Shown here piece by piece: positions 1-7,361 of a stretch of DNA of 7,507 nt; position 1 is the first letter of the stretch; each line of letters starts with the position of its first letter. The notes beneath the pieces were generated by a model that was not told the DNA's origin, did no database searches, and was given only the letters and a program-made list of their open reading frames with translations. This DNA is from Bdellovibrionales bacterium (GTDB taxonomy: Bacteria; Bdellovibrionota; UBA1018), in NCBI GenBank assembly GCA_018968995.1, contig JAGWZD010000099.1, positions 1 to 7,507 on the forward strand, read 5' to 3'. The translations under genes were made by a program, and so were the position numbers.

Positions 1-202
1 GAACATTGATCTTCACTTTGTTCGCAGCGCGCTCAATTTCAATTCGAGCGATCCCTGCTCCGAAAAGCTTTTCCTTAATGTACTCGCGAAGCTTAATGTC
101 TTCGTGGAGCAGCGTAGAATAGTCGCGCTTTGAGAACCAACGGCTGTCCCAAGTGCGGGTGATCCCGAGTCGGAAACCGATTGGATTAACTTTTTGACCC
201 AT
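1..202 (-). CDS. rpsC: 30S ribosomal protein S3, N-terminal part (cut by window edge)
   Basis: Partial gene: 67 codons from the ATG at 202 to the left edge, with no stop reached. The translation begins [20 protein letters not shown], the standard S3 start, and goes on through RWFSKRDY and a helix rich in [11 protein letters not shown]3 binds 16S rRNA in the 30S head and helps form the mRNA entry channel. Only the N-terminal region is visible. The RNA-binding KH domain is just beginning and the C-terminal domain lies outside the window. The SD is modest: AAAGGG ends 7 nt before the ATG. The gene follows rplV by 18 nt, the usual rplV-rpsC order of the S10 operon. An overlapping frame starting at TTG 207 is a shadow in another frame. 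Confidence 0.96.
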   Translation of the reverse strand, partial: MGQKVNPIGFRLGITRTWDSRWFSKRDYSTLLHEDIKLREYIKEKLFGAGIARIEIERAANKVKINV

Positions 203-220
203 TTCAAAACCCTTTCTTAA

Positions 221-556
221 TTACCGCTGTTCCAAAACCACCGCTACGTGGCTGGTTTTCTTGTTAATTCGAAATGCAGAACCCTTAGCGCGCGGGCGAA
301 AGCGTTTTAGCGTTGGCCCCTGCCCTACCAAAATAGTTTTCACAAAAAGCTTATCGGGGTCCGACAGGCCTTTTTGGTCCGCGTTAGCGACAGCGCTTTT
401 CAACAGAGTGCTAAGCACACCTGCTGTTCGCTTCCGGGGTGAAAAACGAAGGTAGCTGAGCGCCTCGTTTACCCCTTTTCCACGAACCTCATCCGCCAGC
501 AAACCCATCTTGCGAGGGGTGATCCGAACAAAACTCACCTTTGCTTTTACGTCCAT
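221..556 (-). CDS. rplV: 50S ribosomal protein L22
   Basis: 111 residues, the usual L22 length. L22 binds several 23S rRNA domains during early 50S assembly, and its long beta-hairpin lines the nascent peptide exit tunnel. The sequence shows the N-terminal VRITPRKMGLLADEVRGK segment (residues 10-27), the helical NEALSYLRFSPRK region, and the hairpin at about residues 78-101, with a basic tip around LKRFRPRAKG. The C-terminus is HVAVVLEQR. The start is ATG at 556 with a purine-rich SD (AAGGAAGGG, at 564-572) 7 nt upstream. It lies 17 nt after rpsS and 18 nt before rpsC, so the three are almost surely cotranscribed. Nothing is missing from the core fold, and no insertion is seen in the tunnel hairpin, where macrolide-resistance changes usually occur. 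Confidence 0.97.
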   Translation of the reverse strand: MDVKAKVSFVRITPRKMGLLADEVRGKGVNEALSYLRFSPRKRTAGVLSTLLKSAVANADQKGLSDPDKLFVKTILVGQGPTLKRFRPRAKGSAFRINKKTSHVAVVLEQR

Positions 557-573
557 GAGTCAGCCCTTCCTTC

Positions 574-918
574 TCACTTCGCAGCGGCAGGCTTAGCTGC
601 CGCTGGTGCTGCTGCCGCTTTAGCAGGAGCTGCTGCTGCTTCTGCTCCAGCCTTTTTGTCTGCCGGAGTATGTCCATGGAACGTACGAGTAGGAGCGAAC
701 TCGCCCAACTTGTGCCCCACCATGTTTTCCGTCACGTATACCGGTATGAATTTCTTCCCGTTATGAACGGCGAAGGTTAACCCAACAAAGTCAGGCAATA
801 CCGTTGAACGCCGTGACCAAGTTTTGATGACCTTACGGTCTTGAGTCTTCTTTGCTTCTTCGACCTTTTTCTGGAGGAAATCATCGCAGAAAGGGCCTTT
901 TTTAATTGAACGAGCCAC
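574..918 (-). CDS. rpsS: 30S ribosomal protein S19 with Ala/Pro/Lys-rich C-terminal tail
   Basis: 114 residues, against about 92 in typical S19. S19 sits in the 30S head beside S13 and contacts 16S rRNA. The core (residues 1-83) is canonical: [10 protein letters not shown] start, [24 protein letters not shown] written in the family style, then [20 protein letters not shown]. After residue 83 comes a low-complexity tail: 17 of the last 25 residues are Ala, with Pro and evenly placed Lys. The alanine codons are mixed (GCA, GCT, GCG, GCC), so this is not a simple triplet expansion. The start codon is GTG at 918, chosen because it gives the family N-terminus and has AAGGAG 7 nt upstream; a nearer ATG is out of frame. 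The SD overlaps the TAA stop of rplB, suggesting coupled translation. Confidence 0.97.
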   Translation of the reverse strand: MARSIKKGPFCDDFLQKKVEEAKKTQDRKVIKTWSRRSTVLPDFVGLTFAVHNGKKFIPVYVTENMVGHKLGEFAPTRTFHGHTPADKKAGAEAAAAPAKAAAAPAAAKPAAAK

Positions 919-929
919 AGATCATCTCC

Positions 930-1763
930 TTATTTTCGACGCTTCACGATAAATGCGTCTGTACGCTTGTTATTTCGCGTCTTGTAACCTTTGGTTGGAA
1001 CGCCCCATGGAGTGCGCGGATGTCCGCCGCCGGAGGACTTCCCTTCACCACCTCCGTGAGGATGGTCGATCGGGTTCATAGAAACACCACGATTGGTAGG
1101 ACGAATGCCTAACCAACGAGCGCGACCAGCTTTACCAATCTTCATGTTCTCGTGTTCCTGATTGGAAAGTTGTCCGATCGAAGCATGGCAATTGGAATGA
1201 ATCAGGCGCATCTCTCCGCTAGGCATTTTGACCTGGCAGTATTCGCCTTCTTTCGCCATCAACTGAGCGAAATTACCAGCAGAACGAGCTAAACGTCCTC
1301 CCCGGTTCGGCTCGACTTCAATATTATGAATGATCGTACCGACGGGAATGGCGCCAAGACGTAAATTATTGGCCGGCTTGATGTCCGCTGAATCGCTAGC
1401 AATCACTTGATCACCAACGCTTAATCCCAGAGGCGCAAGAATATATCGCTTCTCTCCATCAGCATAGTTCAGGAGCGCAATGTAAGCGGTACGATTCGGA
1501 TCGTACTCAAGCGAGGCTACTCGAGAAGCAATTTCGCGCTTATCCCGAGCGAAATCGATCAAACGATACTTCCTTTTGTGCCCACCACCAATATGACGAA
1601 CGGTCATTTTTCCCGTTGTGTTTCTTCCACCTGATTTGGTGAGCGAAGTCACGAGGCTGCGAGGTTTTCGGGGCTGATCCTTTTTCGGAGTCAACACCGA
1701 GAAATCAGCAACCGTCTTGTAACGGAGCGACGGGGTTGTCGGCTTGAATGTTTTGACAGCCAT
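930..1763 (-). CDS. rplB: 50S ribosomal protein L2
   Basis: 277 residues, normal for L2. L2 is a primary 23S rRNA binder needed for subunit joining and for the peptidyl transferase region. Visible landmarks are the N-terminal [12 protein letters not shown], the RNA-binding [13 protein letters not shown] (about residues 59-71), the [22 protein letters not shown] stretch of the OB-like domain, the SH3-like domain with GRLARSAG and QLMAKEG, and the C-terminal [13 protein letters not shown] with the conserved histidines at about 234 and 236 that lie near the catalytic centre. The C-terminus is KRRK. Start is ATG at 1763 with AGGAG 7 nt upstream. It follows rplW by 23 nt and is followed by rpsS after 11 nt. 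No truncation or unusual insertion is seen. Confidence 0.98.
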   Translation of the reverse strand: MAVKTFKPTTPSLRYKTVADFSVLTPKKDQPRKPRSLVTSLTKSGGRNTTGKMTVRHIGGGHKRKYRLIDFARDKREIASRVASLEYDPNRTAYIALLNYADGEKRYILAPLGLSVGDQVIASDSADIKPANNLRLGAIPVGTIIHNIEVEPNRGGRLARSAGNFAQLMAKEGEYCQVKMPSGEMRLIHSNCHASIGQLSNQEHENMKIGKAGRARWLGIRPTNRGVSMNPIDHPHGGGEGKSSGGGHPRTPWGVPTKGYKTRNNKRTDAFIVKRRK

Positions 1764-1786
1764 TTTCTATCTCCTACACTTTCCGC

Positions 1787-2080
1787 TTATTGGGCCGCTT
1801 GGAAGAAATCGATTTTCTGGCCTTCCTTGAGAGTGACCAGAGCTTTCTTCCAGTTCGAGCGCTTCACTTCGAAACGACCGACCCGCTTCATTTTTCCGTG
1901 CATTGTCATGGTGCGAACATCTTGCACCTTCACATTGAACATCTTCTGCACAGCGTCCTTAATCTCTGCTTTATTCGCCTCAACGGCGACTTCAAAAGCA
2001 TAACGGCGAGCCAACTCAACCTGTGCGGTCGACTTCTCGCTGATGATCGGGCGCTTTACTACGTCGTAAACACTACGCAT
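1787..2080 (-). CDS. rplW: 50S ribosomal protein L23
   Basis: 97 residues, normal length. L23 sits at the exit of the nascent peptide tunnel and is the docking site for trigger factor and the signal recognition particle. The sequence carries the family N-terminus KRPIISEKS (residues 9-17). Glu15 in that motif is the counterpart of the trigger-factor-contacting glutamate of E. coli L23. The KAEIKDAVQKMFNVKVQDV helix-strand unit and a basic loop around HGKMKRVGRFEVKRSNWKKA (61-80), reaching into the tunnel, follow. The C-terminus is LKEGQKIDFF. Start is ATG at 2080 with a strong SD, GAGGAGG, 8 nt upstream. It follows rplD by 13 nt, in the standard rplD-rplW-rplB order. Confidence 0.97.
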   Translation of the reverse strand: MRSVYDVVKRPIISEKSTAQVELARRYAFEVAVEANKAEIKDAVQKMFNVKVQDVRTMTMHGKMKRVGRFEVKRSNWKKALVTLKEGQKIDFFQAAQ

Positions 2081-2093
2081 GTTTCAATCCTCC

Positions 2094-2720
2094 TCAGGCC
2101 TGTGGCGCCAAACGCGCTTCGATAGCCTTCGCTGCACGCTGGGTAACAATCACCCAGTCATAGCGCACGATATCGTATACGTTGAGACCTTCGGTTCGCA
2201 GCACCTTCACATTTGGGATATTGCGAGCTGAAAGCTCTAAATTTTTGTTCGAATCATCAACGATCAGCACTTTGTTGAGATCCCACTTCTTGGTCAGCAT
2301 TTCGTTAAAAGCCTTTGTCTTCGCTGCCTTTAATTCGAAACCGTCTACAACAAAGAAACGAGAAGCCTTCACCCGATCCGACAATGCAGAACGAAGAGCG
2401 CCGCGAACCATCTCTTTAGGTGTGGCTTGAGTGTAATCACGAGGCTGTGGGCCAAAGCTCTGACCACCACCAACATGCAGCGGAGACCGGATAGAGCCCT
2501 GTCGAGCGTTACCAGTACCTTTCTGCTTAAATGGCTTGCGACCACCACCACGAATTTCGGATTTAGTTTTAGTCTTGGCAGTTCCCTGTCGACGACCCGC
2601 TAACTGAGCTTTAATCACCTGGTGAACCAGGGGAATATTCACAGTGGTTCCAAAGACAGCATCACTGAGCTCTACAGAGCCGACTTTTTTCTTTTCTTGG
2701 TTCAGCAATTCAAATTGCAT
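2094..2720 (-). CDS. rplD: 50S ribosomal protein L4
   Basis: 208 residues, normal for L4. L4 is an early 23S rRNA binder whose long loop forms part of the exit tunnel constriction with L22. In gammaproteobacteria such as E. coli it also represses its own operon. The basic, Gly-rich loop is at about residues 42-95 (GRRQGTAKTKTKSEIRGGG, then KPFKQKGTGNARQGS and GGGQSFGPQPRDY). The globular part has MVRGALRSALSDR and the late VLRTEGLNVYDIVRYDWVIVT motif. Start is ATG at 2720 with AAGGTG 4 nt upstream, overlapping the rplC stop codon, which suggests translational coupling to L3. Whether this L4 regulates transcription or translation here cannot be seen; the possible target structures are in the rpsJ and rplC leaders. 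Confidence 0.98.
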   Translation of the reverse strand: MQFELLNQEKKKVGSVELSDAVFGTTVNIPLVHQVIKAQLAGRRQGTAKTKTKSEIRGGGRKPFKQKGTGNARQGSIRSPLHVGGGQSFGPQPRDYTQATPKEMVRGALRSALSDRVKASRFFVVDGFELKAAKTKAFNEMLTKKWDLNKVLIVDDSNKNLELSARNIPNVKVLRTEGLNVYDIVRYDWVIVTQRAAKAIEARLAPQA

Positions 2721-2728
2721 AAATCACC

Positions 2729-3430
2729 TTAGACCTTCACTGCCTTCTGGACAGTGACAATTCCGCTACGCGGACCAGGAACGCTGCCGTGAACCAGCAG
2801 CAGCTGATTCTCGACATCTACCTTGATCACGCGAAGATTCTGGACGGTGACGTTCTTGGCACCCATCTGACCAGGCATCTTCTTGTTTTTGAAACACTTG
2901 GCAGGATCCGCACGATTTCCAATCGATCCCAACTGACGATGAGAGAGCGATGCACCGTGGGTCTTGTGACCGCCAGCCATATGGTAGCGCTTCACACCAC
3001 CTTGAAAACCCTTACCCTTACTGACGGCGCTCAAGTCGATCAAATCTCCCGCCTTAATAAAATCAGGGGAAAGGGACTTGCCGACAGTCAGGCCATCCAT
3101 TTTAGCGTCGGCCGAAAGACGGAATTCCTGATAATGGTAAAATCCAGGAGCTCCAGAAGCCTTGGCGTGTCCCGCCTCAGGCTTAGAAACAGCTTTTGCC
3201 TTCTTCTCAAGGAAGCCCACTTGAATCGCGTTGTAGCCGTTCTTCTCCTTGGTCTTCACCTGAGTGATGACAGCGGGAGCAAGATCGATCACGGTAACCG
3301 CGAGAGACTCGCCTTCTTCACTGAAAACTTGAGTCATCCCGGCCTTAATTCCGAGAAGACCTCCCCTACCCTGCGTCAGGGCAACAAGCTCGCGCGAAGC
3401 CCCCTGAGCGGTTTGAGTCTGTTGTTCCAT
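2729..3430 (-). CDS. rplC: 50S ribosomal protein L3 with N-terminal extension
   Basis: 233 residues, against about 209 in E. coli. L3 is one of the first proteins to bind 23S rRNA, and its long loop reaches the peptidyl transferase centre. The core begins at GLLGIKAGMTQVF (residues 24-36) and holds KGKGFQGGVKRYHMAGGHKTHG in the central loop region (about 138-159), LSHRQLGSIGNRADPAKCF, and KKMPGQMGAKNVTVQNL. Ahead of the core lie some 22 extra residues rich in Gln, Thr and Ala (MEQQTQTAQGASRELVALTQ). No internal ATG, GTG or TTG would give the short family start, and ATG 3430 has a good SD (GGAG, 7 nt upstream), so the extension appears real. It overlaps no neighbour. The 258-nt gap upstream is unusual for rpsJ-rplC, while rplD follows after only 8 nt. 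Confidence 0.97.
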   Translation of the reverse strand: MEQQTQTAQGASRELVALTQGRGGLLGIKAGMTQVFSEEGESLAVTVIDLAPAVITQVKTKEKNGYNAIQVGFLEKKAKAVSKPEAGHAKASGAPGFYHYQEFRLSADAKMDGLTVGKSLSPDFIKAGDLIDLSAVSKGKGFQGGVKRYHMAGGHKTHGASLSHRQLGSIGNRADPAKCFKNKKMPGQMGAKNVTVQNLRVIKVDVENQLLLVHGSVPGPRSGIVTVQKAVKV

Positions 3431-3441
3431 CTCTTCACTCC

Positions 3442-3473
3442 AAAAGGCGCTCTGTACCTAAAAAACAGAGGCC
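3442..3473 (-). terminator. Terminator-like or attenuator hairpin just before the rplC SD
   Basis: On the minus strand, GGC-CTCTGT (3473-3465) pairs with ACAGAG-c-GCC (3455-3446): 9 bp with one bulged C and a 9-nt loop. TTTT follows (3445-3442) and runs straight into the rplC SD GGAG (3441-3438). The reverse direction has no T tract. The form is that of an intrinsic terminator, but the T run is short, and the position against the SD fits an attenuator or translation control element for the rplC operon. Its function is inference only. Confidence 0.5.
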
Positions 3474-3504
3474 GATCTTATTTCACGAATCCACCTTCAC
3501 AGCA

Positions 3505-3654
3505 TCACCGGGAGGCTGATGGAAACCGGAACTCGACGAGTTCACCTAATTTCCAGCCGCCGGATGCCTTCATGTTGATGGCCGCAAGAACCAGGACTTT
3601 CTCTTTGGGAAATTTGCAAAGAGTAGTTTCGCTGATTCGCGCTGAAGAAATCAT
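3505..3654 (-). other. Unrecognised small open frame in the rpsJ-rplC gap (doubtful)
   Basis: A 49-residue frame runs from the ATG at 3654 to the TGA at 3505, beginning MISSARISETTLCKFPKEKV and ending EFRFPSASR. The same frame stays open upstream to a GTG at 3714 inside rpsJ (69 residues). GGAG lies only 3 nt before the ATG, which is too close for a good SD. I recognise no domain, signal peptide or membrane segment. The frame overlaps two of the inverted repeats in this gap, which argues that the stretch is RNA leader. It is kept only because it is the one open sense frame in an unusually long gap. Confidence 0.15.
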
Positions 3655-3688
3655 TTTCTCCAGCTGCCTAAAACGGTCGATGACCGAC

Positions 3689-4000
3689 TTAGGACTTAAT
3701 CTCGACGTCCACACCAGCCGAAAGATCGAGTTTCATCAAAGAATCGACCGTCTGCTGAGTGGGTTCAAGAATATCCAAGAGCCTCTTGTGCGTGCGCACT
3801 TCGAACTGCTCGCGGGACTTCTTGTCTATATGAGGCGAACGAAGAACGCAATACTTGTTAATAACAGTCGGGAGAGGAATCGGGCCACGAACAGAGGCGC
3901 CAGTGCGCTTAGCCGTATTCACAATTTCCCAGACCGACTGATCCAGCACTCGGTGATCGAATGCCTTCAACTTAATTCGAATTTTGTGCTCCATTGCCAT
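3689..4000 (-). CDS. rpsJ: 30S ribosomal protein S10 (NusE)
   Basis: 103 residues, normal length. S10 is a 30S head protein. As NusE it also pairs with NusB in antitermination complexes and contacts NusG to couple transcription and translation. The sequence has [19 protein letters not shown] (residues 5-23), [19 protein letters not shown] (39-57), and the long ribosome-binding loop [17 protein letters not shown] (57-73). The C-terminus is [14 protein letters not shown]. Start is ATG 4000, with AAGGAG ending 9 nt upstream; a second in-frame ATG two codons later would be 15 nt from it. It lies 140 nt after fusA, with no tuf in between, and 258 nt before rplC, so it may be its own unit or the tail of the fusA unit. 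Its SD lies inside a predicted RNA structure. Confidence 0.97.
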   Translation of the reverse strand: MAMEHKIRIKLKAFDHRVLDQSVWEIVNTAKRTGASVRGPIPLPTVINKYCVLRSPHIDKKSREQFEVRTHKRLLDILEPTQQTVDSLMKLDLSAGVDVEIKS

Positions 4001-4001
4001 C

Positions 4002-4060
4002 TCTCACATCTCCTTGTAATTCCGGGGAGTTACCTGGCAGAAGATGTGAAATCCCGCCAG
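4002..4060 (-). promoter_or_regulatory. Putative RNA switch or pseudoknot covering the rpsJ ribosome binding site
   Basis: Two overlapping pairings are possible in the RNA. Hairpin A: CTGGCGGGA (4060-4052) with TTCTGCCAG (4042-4034), 9 bp including two G-U pairs, loop TTTCACATC. Hairpin B: TTTCACATCTTCT (4051-4039) with AGGAGATGTGAGA (4014-4002), 13 bp including two G-U pairs, which buries most of the rpsJ SD (AAGGAG, 4015-4010). A and B exclude each other. Alternatively the whole 9-nt loop of A can pair with GATGTGAGA (4010-4002), giving an H-type pseudoknot just upstream of the start codon. The layout resembles ribosomal-protein autoregulatory sites, but the regulator is unknown. Confidence 0.5.
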
Positions 4061-4092
4061 CAATCTCGTCCGGTCGTCATTGAAGTCGCTGC

Positions 4093-4121
4093 GATATATC
4101 GGTTCCTTACAAAAGACGCAA
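4093..4121 (-). promoter_or_regulatory. Weak candidate sigma-70 promoter for rpsJ
   Basis: On the minus strand TTGCGT (4121-4116) and TATATC (4098-4093) are separated by 17 nt. The -10 matches TATAAT at four positions and the -35 matches TTGACA at three. It would start transcription some 85 nt before the rpsJ ATG, so the transcript would include the whole pairing region at 4002-4060. Spacing is good but the hexamers are weak. rpsJ may simply be read through from fusA, since no terminator is seen between them. Confidence 0.2.
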
Positions 4122-4140
4122 CCCCAAAGACTTGAATTTT

Positions 4141-6234
4141 TTATCGAATCACAACCCCAGCCCGCACTTTGATCTCTTCAGAGACGTTGTGAGGCACTGG
4201 CTCGTAGTGAGAAAACTCCATCGAATAGGTGGCCCTACCCTGGGAGGAGGACCTTAGGGCCGTAGAGTACCCAAACATCGTAGCCAACGGAACATCAGCC
4301 TTAATGACCTGCAGTCCATGACGGACATTCATATTGAGAATCTTACCCCGTCGACTGTTGAGGTCTCCGATCACACCGCCCATATAGTCTTCAGGACAAA
4401 TGATCTCGGTCGACATAATGGGTTCCAAAATCACCGGGGCTGCAGCGTGGGCAGCATCTCGAAACGCCATAGAAGCTGCAATTTTATAAGCAATCTCAGT
4501 CGACTCGCCCTCGTTAAAGGTGGCGTCCAACAGGGTCGCCTGAACGTCGACCGCGGGGTATCCCACCACGATCCCTCCCAGGGTAGATTCCCGAAGCCCT
4601 TGCTCAATCTGAGGGATGTACTCTTTAGGCAACTTTCCCGCTGGTAGTTCATTTTTAAACAAAAACCCCGATCCGCGCTCTCGAGGCTCTAGACGAATCA
4701 CCACATGTCCAAATTGGTTCTTGCCGGCCGCCTGACGCATGAATCGCCCTTCGGCGGTAGCGGCGGAACTGATCGTCTCTTTGTATGAAACCTGAGGCTG
4801 ACCAACATTCCCCTCCACTTTAAACTCGCGCTTCATGCGATCCACGATGATCTCGAGATGCAGCTCTCCCATCCCACTAATCAGCGTTTGGGCAGTCTCA
4901 TCGTTCTGAGTAACGCGAAACGAAGGATCCTCCATCGACAGGCGCTGCAGCGCTGAGGTGAGTTTTTCCTGATCCGCTTTAGTCTTGGGTTCAATAGCGA
5001 TCGAAATCACGGGCTCAGGAAACTCCATCTTCTCAAGTAATATGGGCGATTTTTCATCGCAAAGAGTTTCGCCAGTAACCGTTAGACGAAGACCGACGGC
5101 CGCGACGATGTCACCGGCCTTCATTTCCTGCACATCTTCGCGTTTATTGGCGTGCATCAGCAGGAGTCTCCCAATGCGCTCACGCTTTCCTTTGGCTGAG
5201 TTCCAAAGCGCATCGCCAGAACTTGCTTTACCGGAATACACACGGAGGTAAGTCAGCACGCCCACAAACGGGTCAGACATAATCTTGAAAGCGAGCGCCG
5301 AGAAAGGCTCTTTATCGTCTGCCTTTCTTACCAGCTTTTTCTCCGGATCGGATGGATCGATTCCCTCGACGGACGGAATATCCAGAGGTGACGGTAGAAA
5401 ATCGATGACTGCATCCAAGAGGGCCTGAACGCCCTTGTTCTTAAAACTTGCCCCGCAAAGCACCGGAACAATCTTCAGAGAAACACAACCTTTTCGTAGC
5501 GCCTTCCGAATTTCCTCTGCCGAGATGGATTCACCGTTGAGGTACTTTTCCATCAGAACGTCATCAAATTCCGAAACTGATTCAATTAATTTTTCGCGAT
5601 ACTCTTGAGAGTGTTCAACGAAGTTTTCTGGAATATCCAGCACTTCGAAATGAGTTCCACGGTCCTGATCGGAGAATCGAATAGCCCTCATCTCGATCAA
5701 ATCAATCAATCCAACAAATTGATCCTCGGAGCCCAAAGGAACTTGGATCGCCACAGGATTCGCGCCTAGTTTTTCACGAATTTGAGAGAGCACATCGTAA
5801 AAGTCTGCTCCAATTCGATCCATTTTGTTTACGAATGCAATTCGAGGCACGTGATACTTATTCGCTTGGCGCCAAACCGTTTCCGACTGGGGCTCAACAC
5901 CACCCACCGCACAGAACACTCCCACAGCACCGTCCAGCACACGAAGTGAGCGCTCAACTTCAATGGTGAAGTCGACATGCCCCGGAGTATCGATGATGTT
6001 GATGCGATGATCACGCCAGGAACAGGTAGTTGCTGCTGAAGTAATCGTGATACCCCGCTCCTGTTCTTGAGGCATCCAGTCCATGACCGTTGTGCCTTCA
6101 TGAACCTCTCCCATCTTGTGTGTTTTTCCGGTGTAAAAAAGGATGCGCTCGGTGGTCGTTGTTTTTCCGGCATCAATGTGGGCCATGATACCGATATTGC
6201 GAGTCATCTTAAGCTGAGTAGTGAAGTCCGCCAT
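4141..6234 (-). CDS. fusA: Translation elongation factor G
   Basis: 697 residues from the ATG at 6234, normal for EF-G, the GTPase that drives translocation and, with ribosome recycling factor, splits ribosomes. GTPase motifs: G1 AHIDAGKT (18-25), switch I around [13 protein letters not shown] (58-70), G3 DTPGH (82-86, with the catalytic His86), G4 NKMD (136-139) and G5 GAS (261-263). Domain II follows ([15 protein letters not shown]), then domain III with [12 protein letters not shown], domain IV with [12 protein letters not shown] and [15 protein letters not shown], and domain V with [29 protein letters not shown]. The frame stays open upstream to a GTG at 6291, but that has no SD, whereas ATG 6234 has AAGGTGG (6243-6249) 8 nt upstream and gives the family start. 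A terminator-like hairpin separates it from rpsG, and tuf does not follow it. Confidence 0.97.
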   Translation of the reverse strand: MADFTTQLKMTRNIGIMAHIDAGKTTTTERILFYTGKTHKMGEVHEGTTVMDWMPQEQERGITITSAATTCSWRDHRINIIDTPGHVDFTIEVERSLRVLDGAVGVFCAVGGVEPQSETVWRQANKYHVPRIAFVNKMDRIGADFYDVLSQIREKLGANPVAIQVPLGSEDQFVGLIDLIEMRAIRFSDQDRGTHFEVLDIPENFVEHSQEYREKLIESVSEFDDVLMEKYLNGESISAEEIRKALRKGCVSLKIVPVLCGASFKNKGVQALLDAVIDFLPSPLDIPSVEGIDPSDPEKKLVRKADDKEPFSALAFKIMSDPFVGVLTYLRVYSGKASSGDALWNSAKGKRERIGRLLLMHANKREDVQEMKAGDIVAAVGLRLTVTGETLCDEKSPILLEKMEFPEPVISIAIEPKTKADQEKLTSALQRLSMEDPSFRVTQNDETAQTLISGMGELHLEIIVDRMKREFKVEGNVGQPQVSYKETISSAATAEGRFMRQAAGKNQFGHVVIRLEPRERGSGFLFKNELPAGKLPKEYIPQIEQGLRESTLGGIVVGYPAVDVQATLLDATFNEGESTEIAYKIAASMAFRDAAHAAAPVILEPIMSTEIICPEDYMGGVIGDLNSRRGKILNMNVRHGLQVIKADVPLATMFGYSTALRSSSQGRATYSMEFSHYEPVPHNVSEEIKVRAGVVIR

Positions 6235-6402
6235 GAGGTTTGCCACCTTAAGCTCTCGGCCCCCCACTTTCAAGGTTTCAGCCGGAAGCACCGCAGATCA
6301 CAAAGCTGTTTCACGATCGCAAGCTCCACTCTAGAAAATCAAAGAGCCACCAGCATTTCTGCTGGTGGCTCGAGATACTGTCTGTCTATCCGAGTTGGAA
6401 AA
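6235..6402 (-). promoter_or_regulatory. rpsG-fusA intergenic leader
   Basis: 168 nt between the rpsG stop and the fusA ATG. The half nearest rpsG carries the terminator hairpin described separately. The rest must hold any fusA promoter, since the hairpin would cut off transcripts from rpsG. I find no good pair of hexamers: TTGCGA and TTGAAA occur (near 6314-6319 and 6268-6273) but lack acceptable -10 boxes at the right distance. The fusA SD AAGGTGG is clear, and a small AGGT/ACCT pairing next to it may fold over the start. Confidence 0.35.
6334..6371 (-). terminator. Intrinsic terminator or attenuator after rpsG
   Basis: A perfect 12-bp stem on the minus strand: GAGCCACCAGCA (6371-6360) pairs with TGCTGGTGGCTC (6355-6344), closed by a GAAA tetraloop of the stable GNRA class (6359-6356). 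TTTGATTTTC (6343-6334) follows directly, a T-rich though interrupted tract. No T tract follows in the plus direction, so it acts on minus-strand transcripts. It lies 31 nt past the rpsG stop and 109 nt before the fusA ATG. It should end, or partly end, the rpsL-rpsG transcript. Confidence 0.8.
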
Positions 6403-7292
<890 letters not shown>

Positions 7293-7361
7293 TTCGCTTC
7301 CTTTCACTTTCTCTCAACGCCTGCCACTCCAACGAGTTTCTTCAACCCCCTGGGCCGCTGA

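Larger units (their letters stand above)
3431..3688 (-). promoter_or_regulatory. Putative structured leader between rpsJ and rplC
   Basis: This 258-nt gap lies where most S10 operons have a few tens of bases. Several inverted repeats are visible on the minus strand: CGGTC/GACCG followed by TTTTA just after the rpsJ stop (3669-3686), CTCTTTG/CAAAGAG with a 9-nt loop (3601-3623), GAACTC/GAGTTC with a 3-nt loop (3529-3543), a weaker CATCA/TGATG (3503-3521), and the terminator-like hairpin next to rplC (listed separately). I see no convincing sigma-70 promoter. A TAAGAT hexamer near 3475-3480 lacks a -35 partner. The gap may be the 5' leader of a separate rplC operon. A small open frame also crosses it. 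Confidence 0.4.

Noticed and set aside
13..207. A 64-codon minus-strand frame starting at TTG 207
   Set aside because: It overlaps the true rpsC start in a different frame. The ATG at 202 gives the exact S3 N-terminus.
619..660. Triplet (GCT/GCA) repeat in rpsS as a slippage tract
   Set aside because: The alanine codons vary and pure runs are only three codons long, so this is not a convincing phase-variable repeat.
3669..3686. CGGTC/GACCG hairpin with TTTTA just after rpsJ as a terminator
   Set aside because: The stem is only 5 bp and the T run only four bases. It is too weak to call alone and is mentioned as part of the gap structure.
2789..4135. A 448-codon open frame on the plus strand opposite rplC, the gap and rpsJ
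   Set aside because: It is wholly antisense to two certain ribosomal genes, shows no recognisable domain, and its start has no support. It is a chance open frame produced by the codon pattern of the true strand.
6235..6291. Upstream extension of EF-G to a GTG at 6291
   Set aside because: No SD lies before the GTG. The ATG at 6234 has AAGGTGG at 8 nt and gives the normal EF-G length and start.
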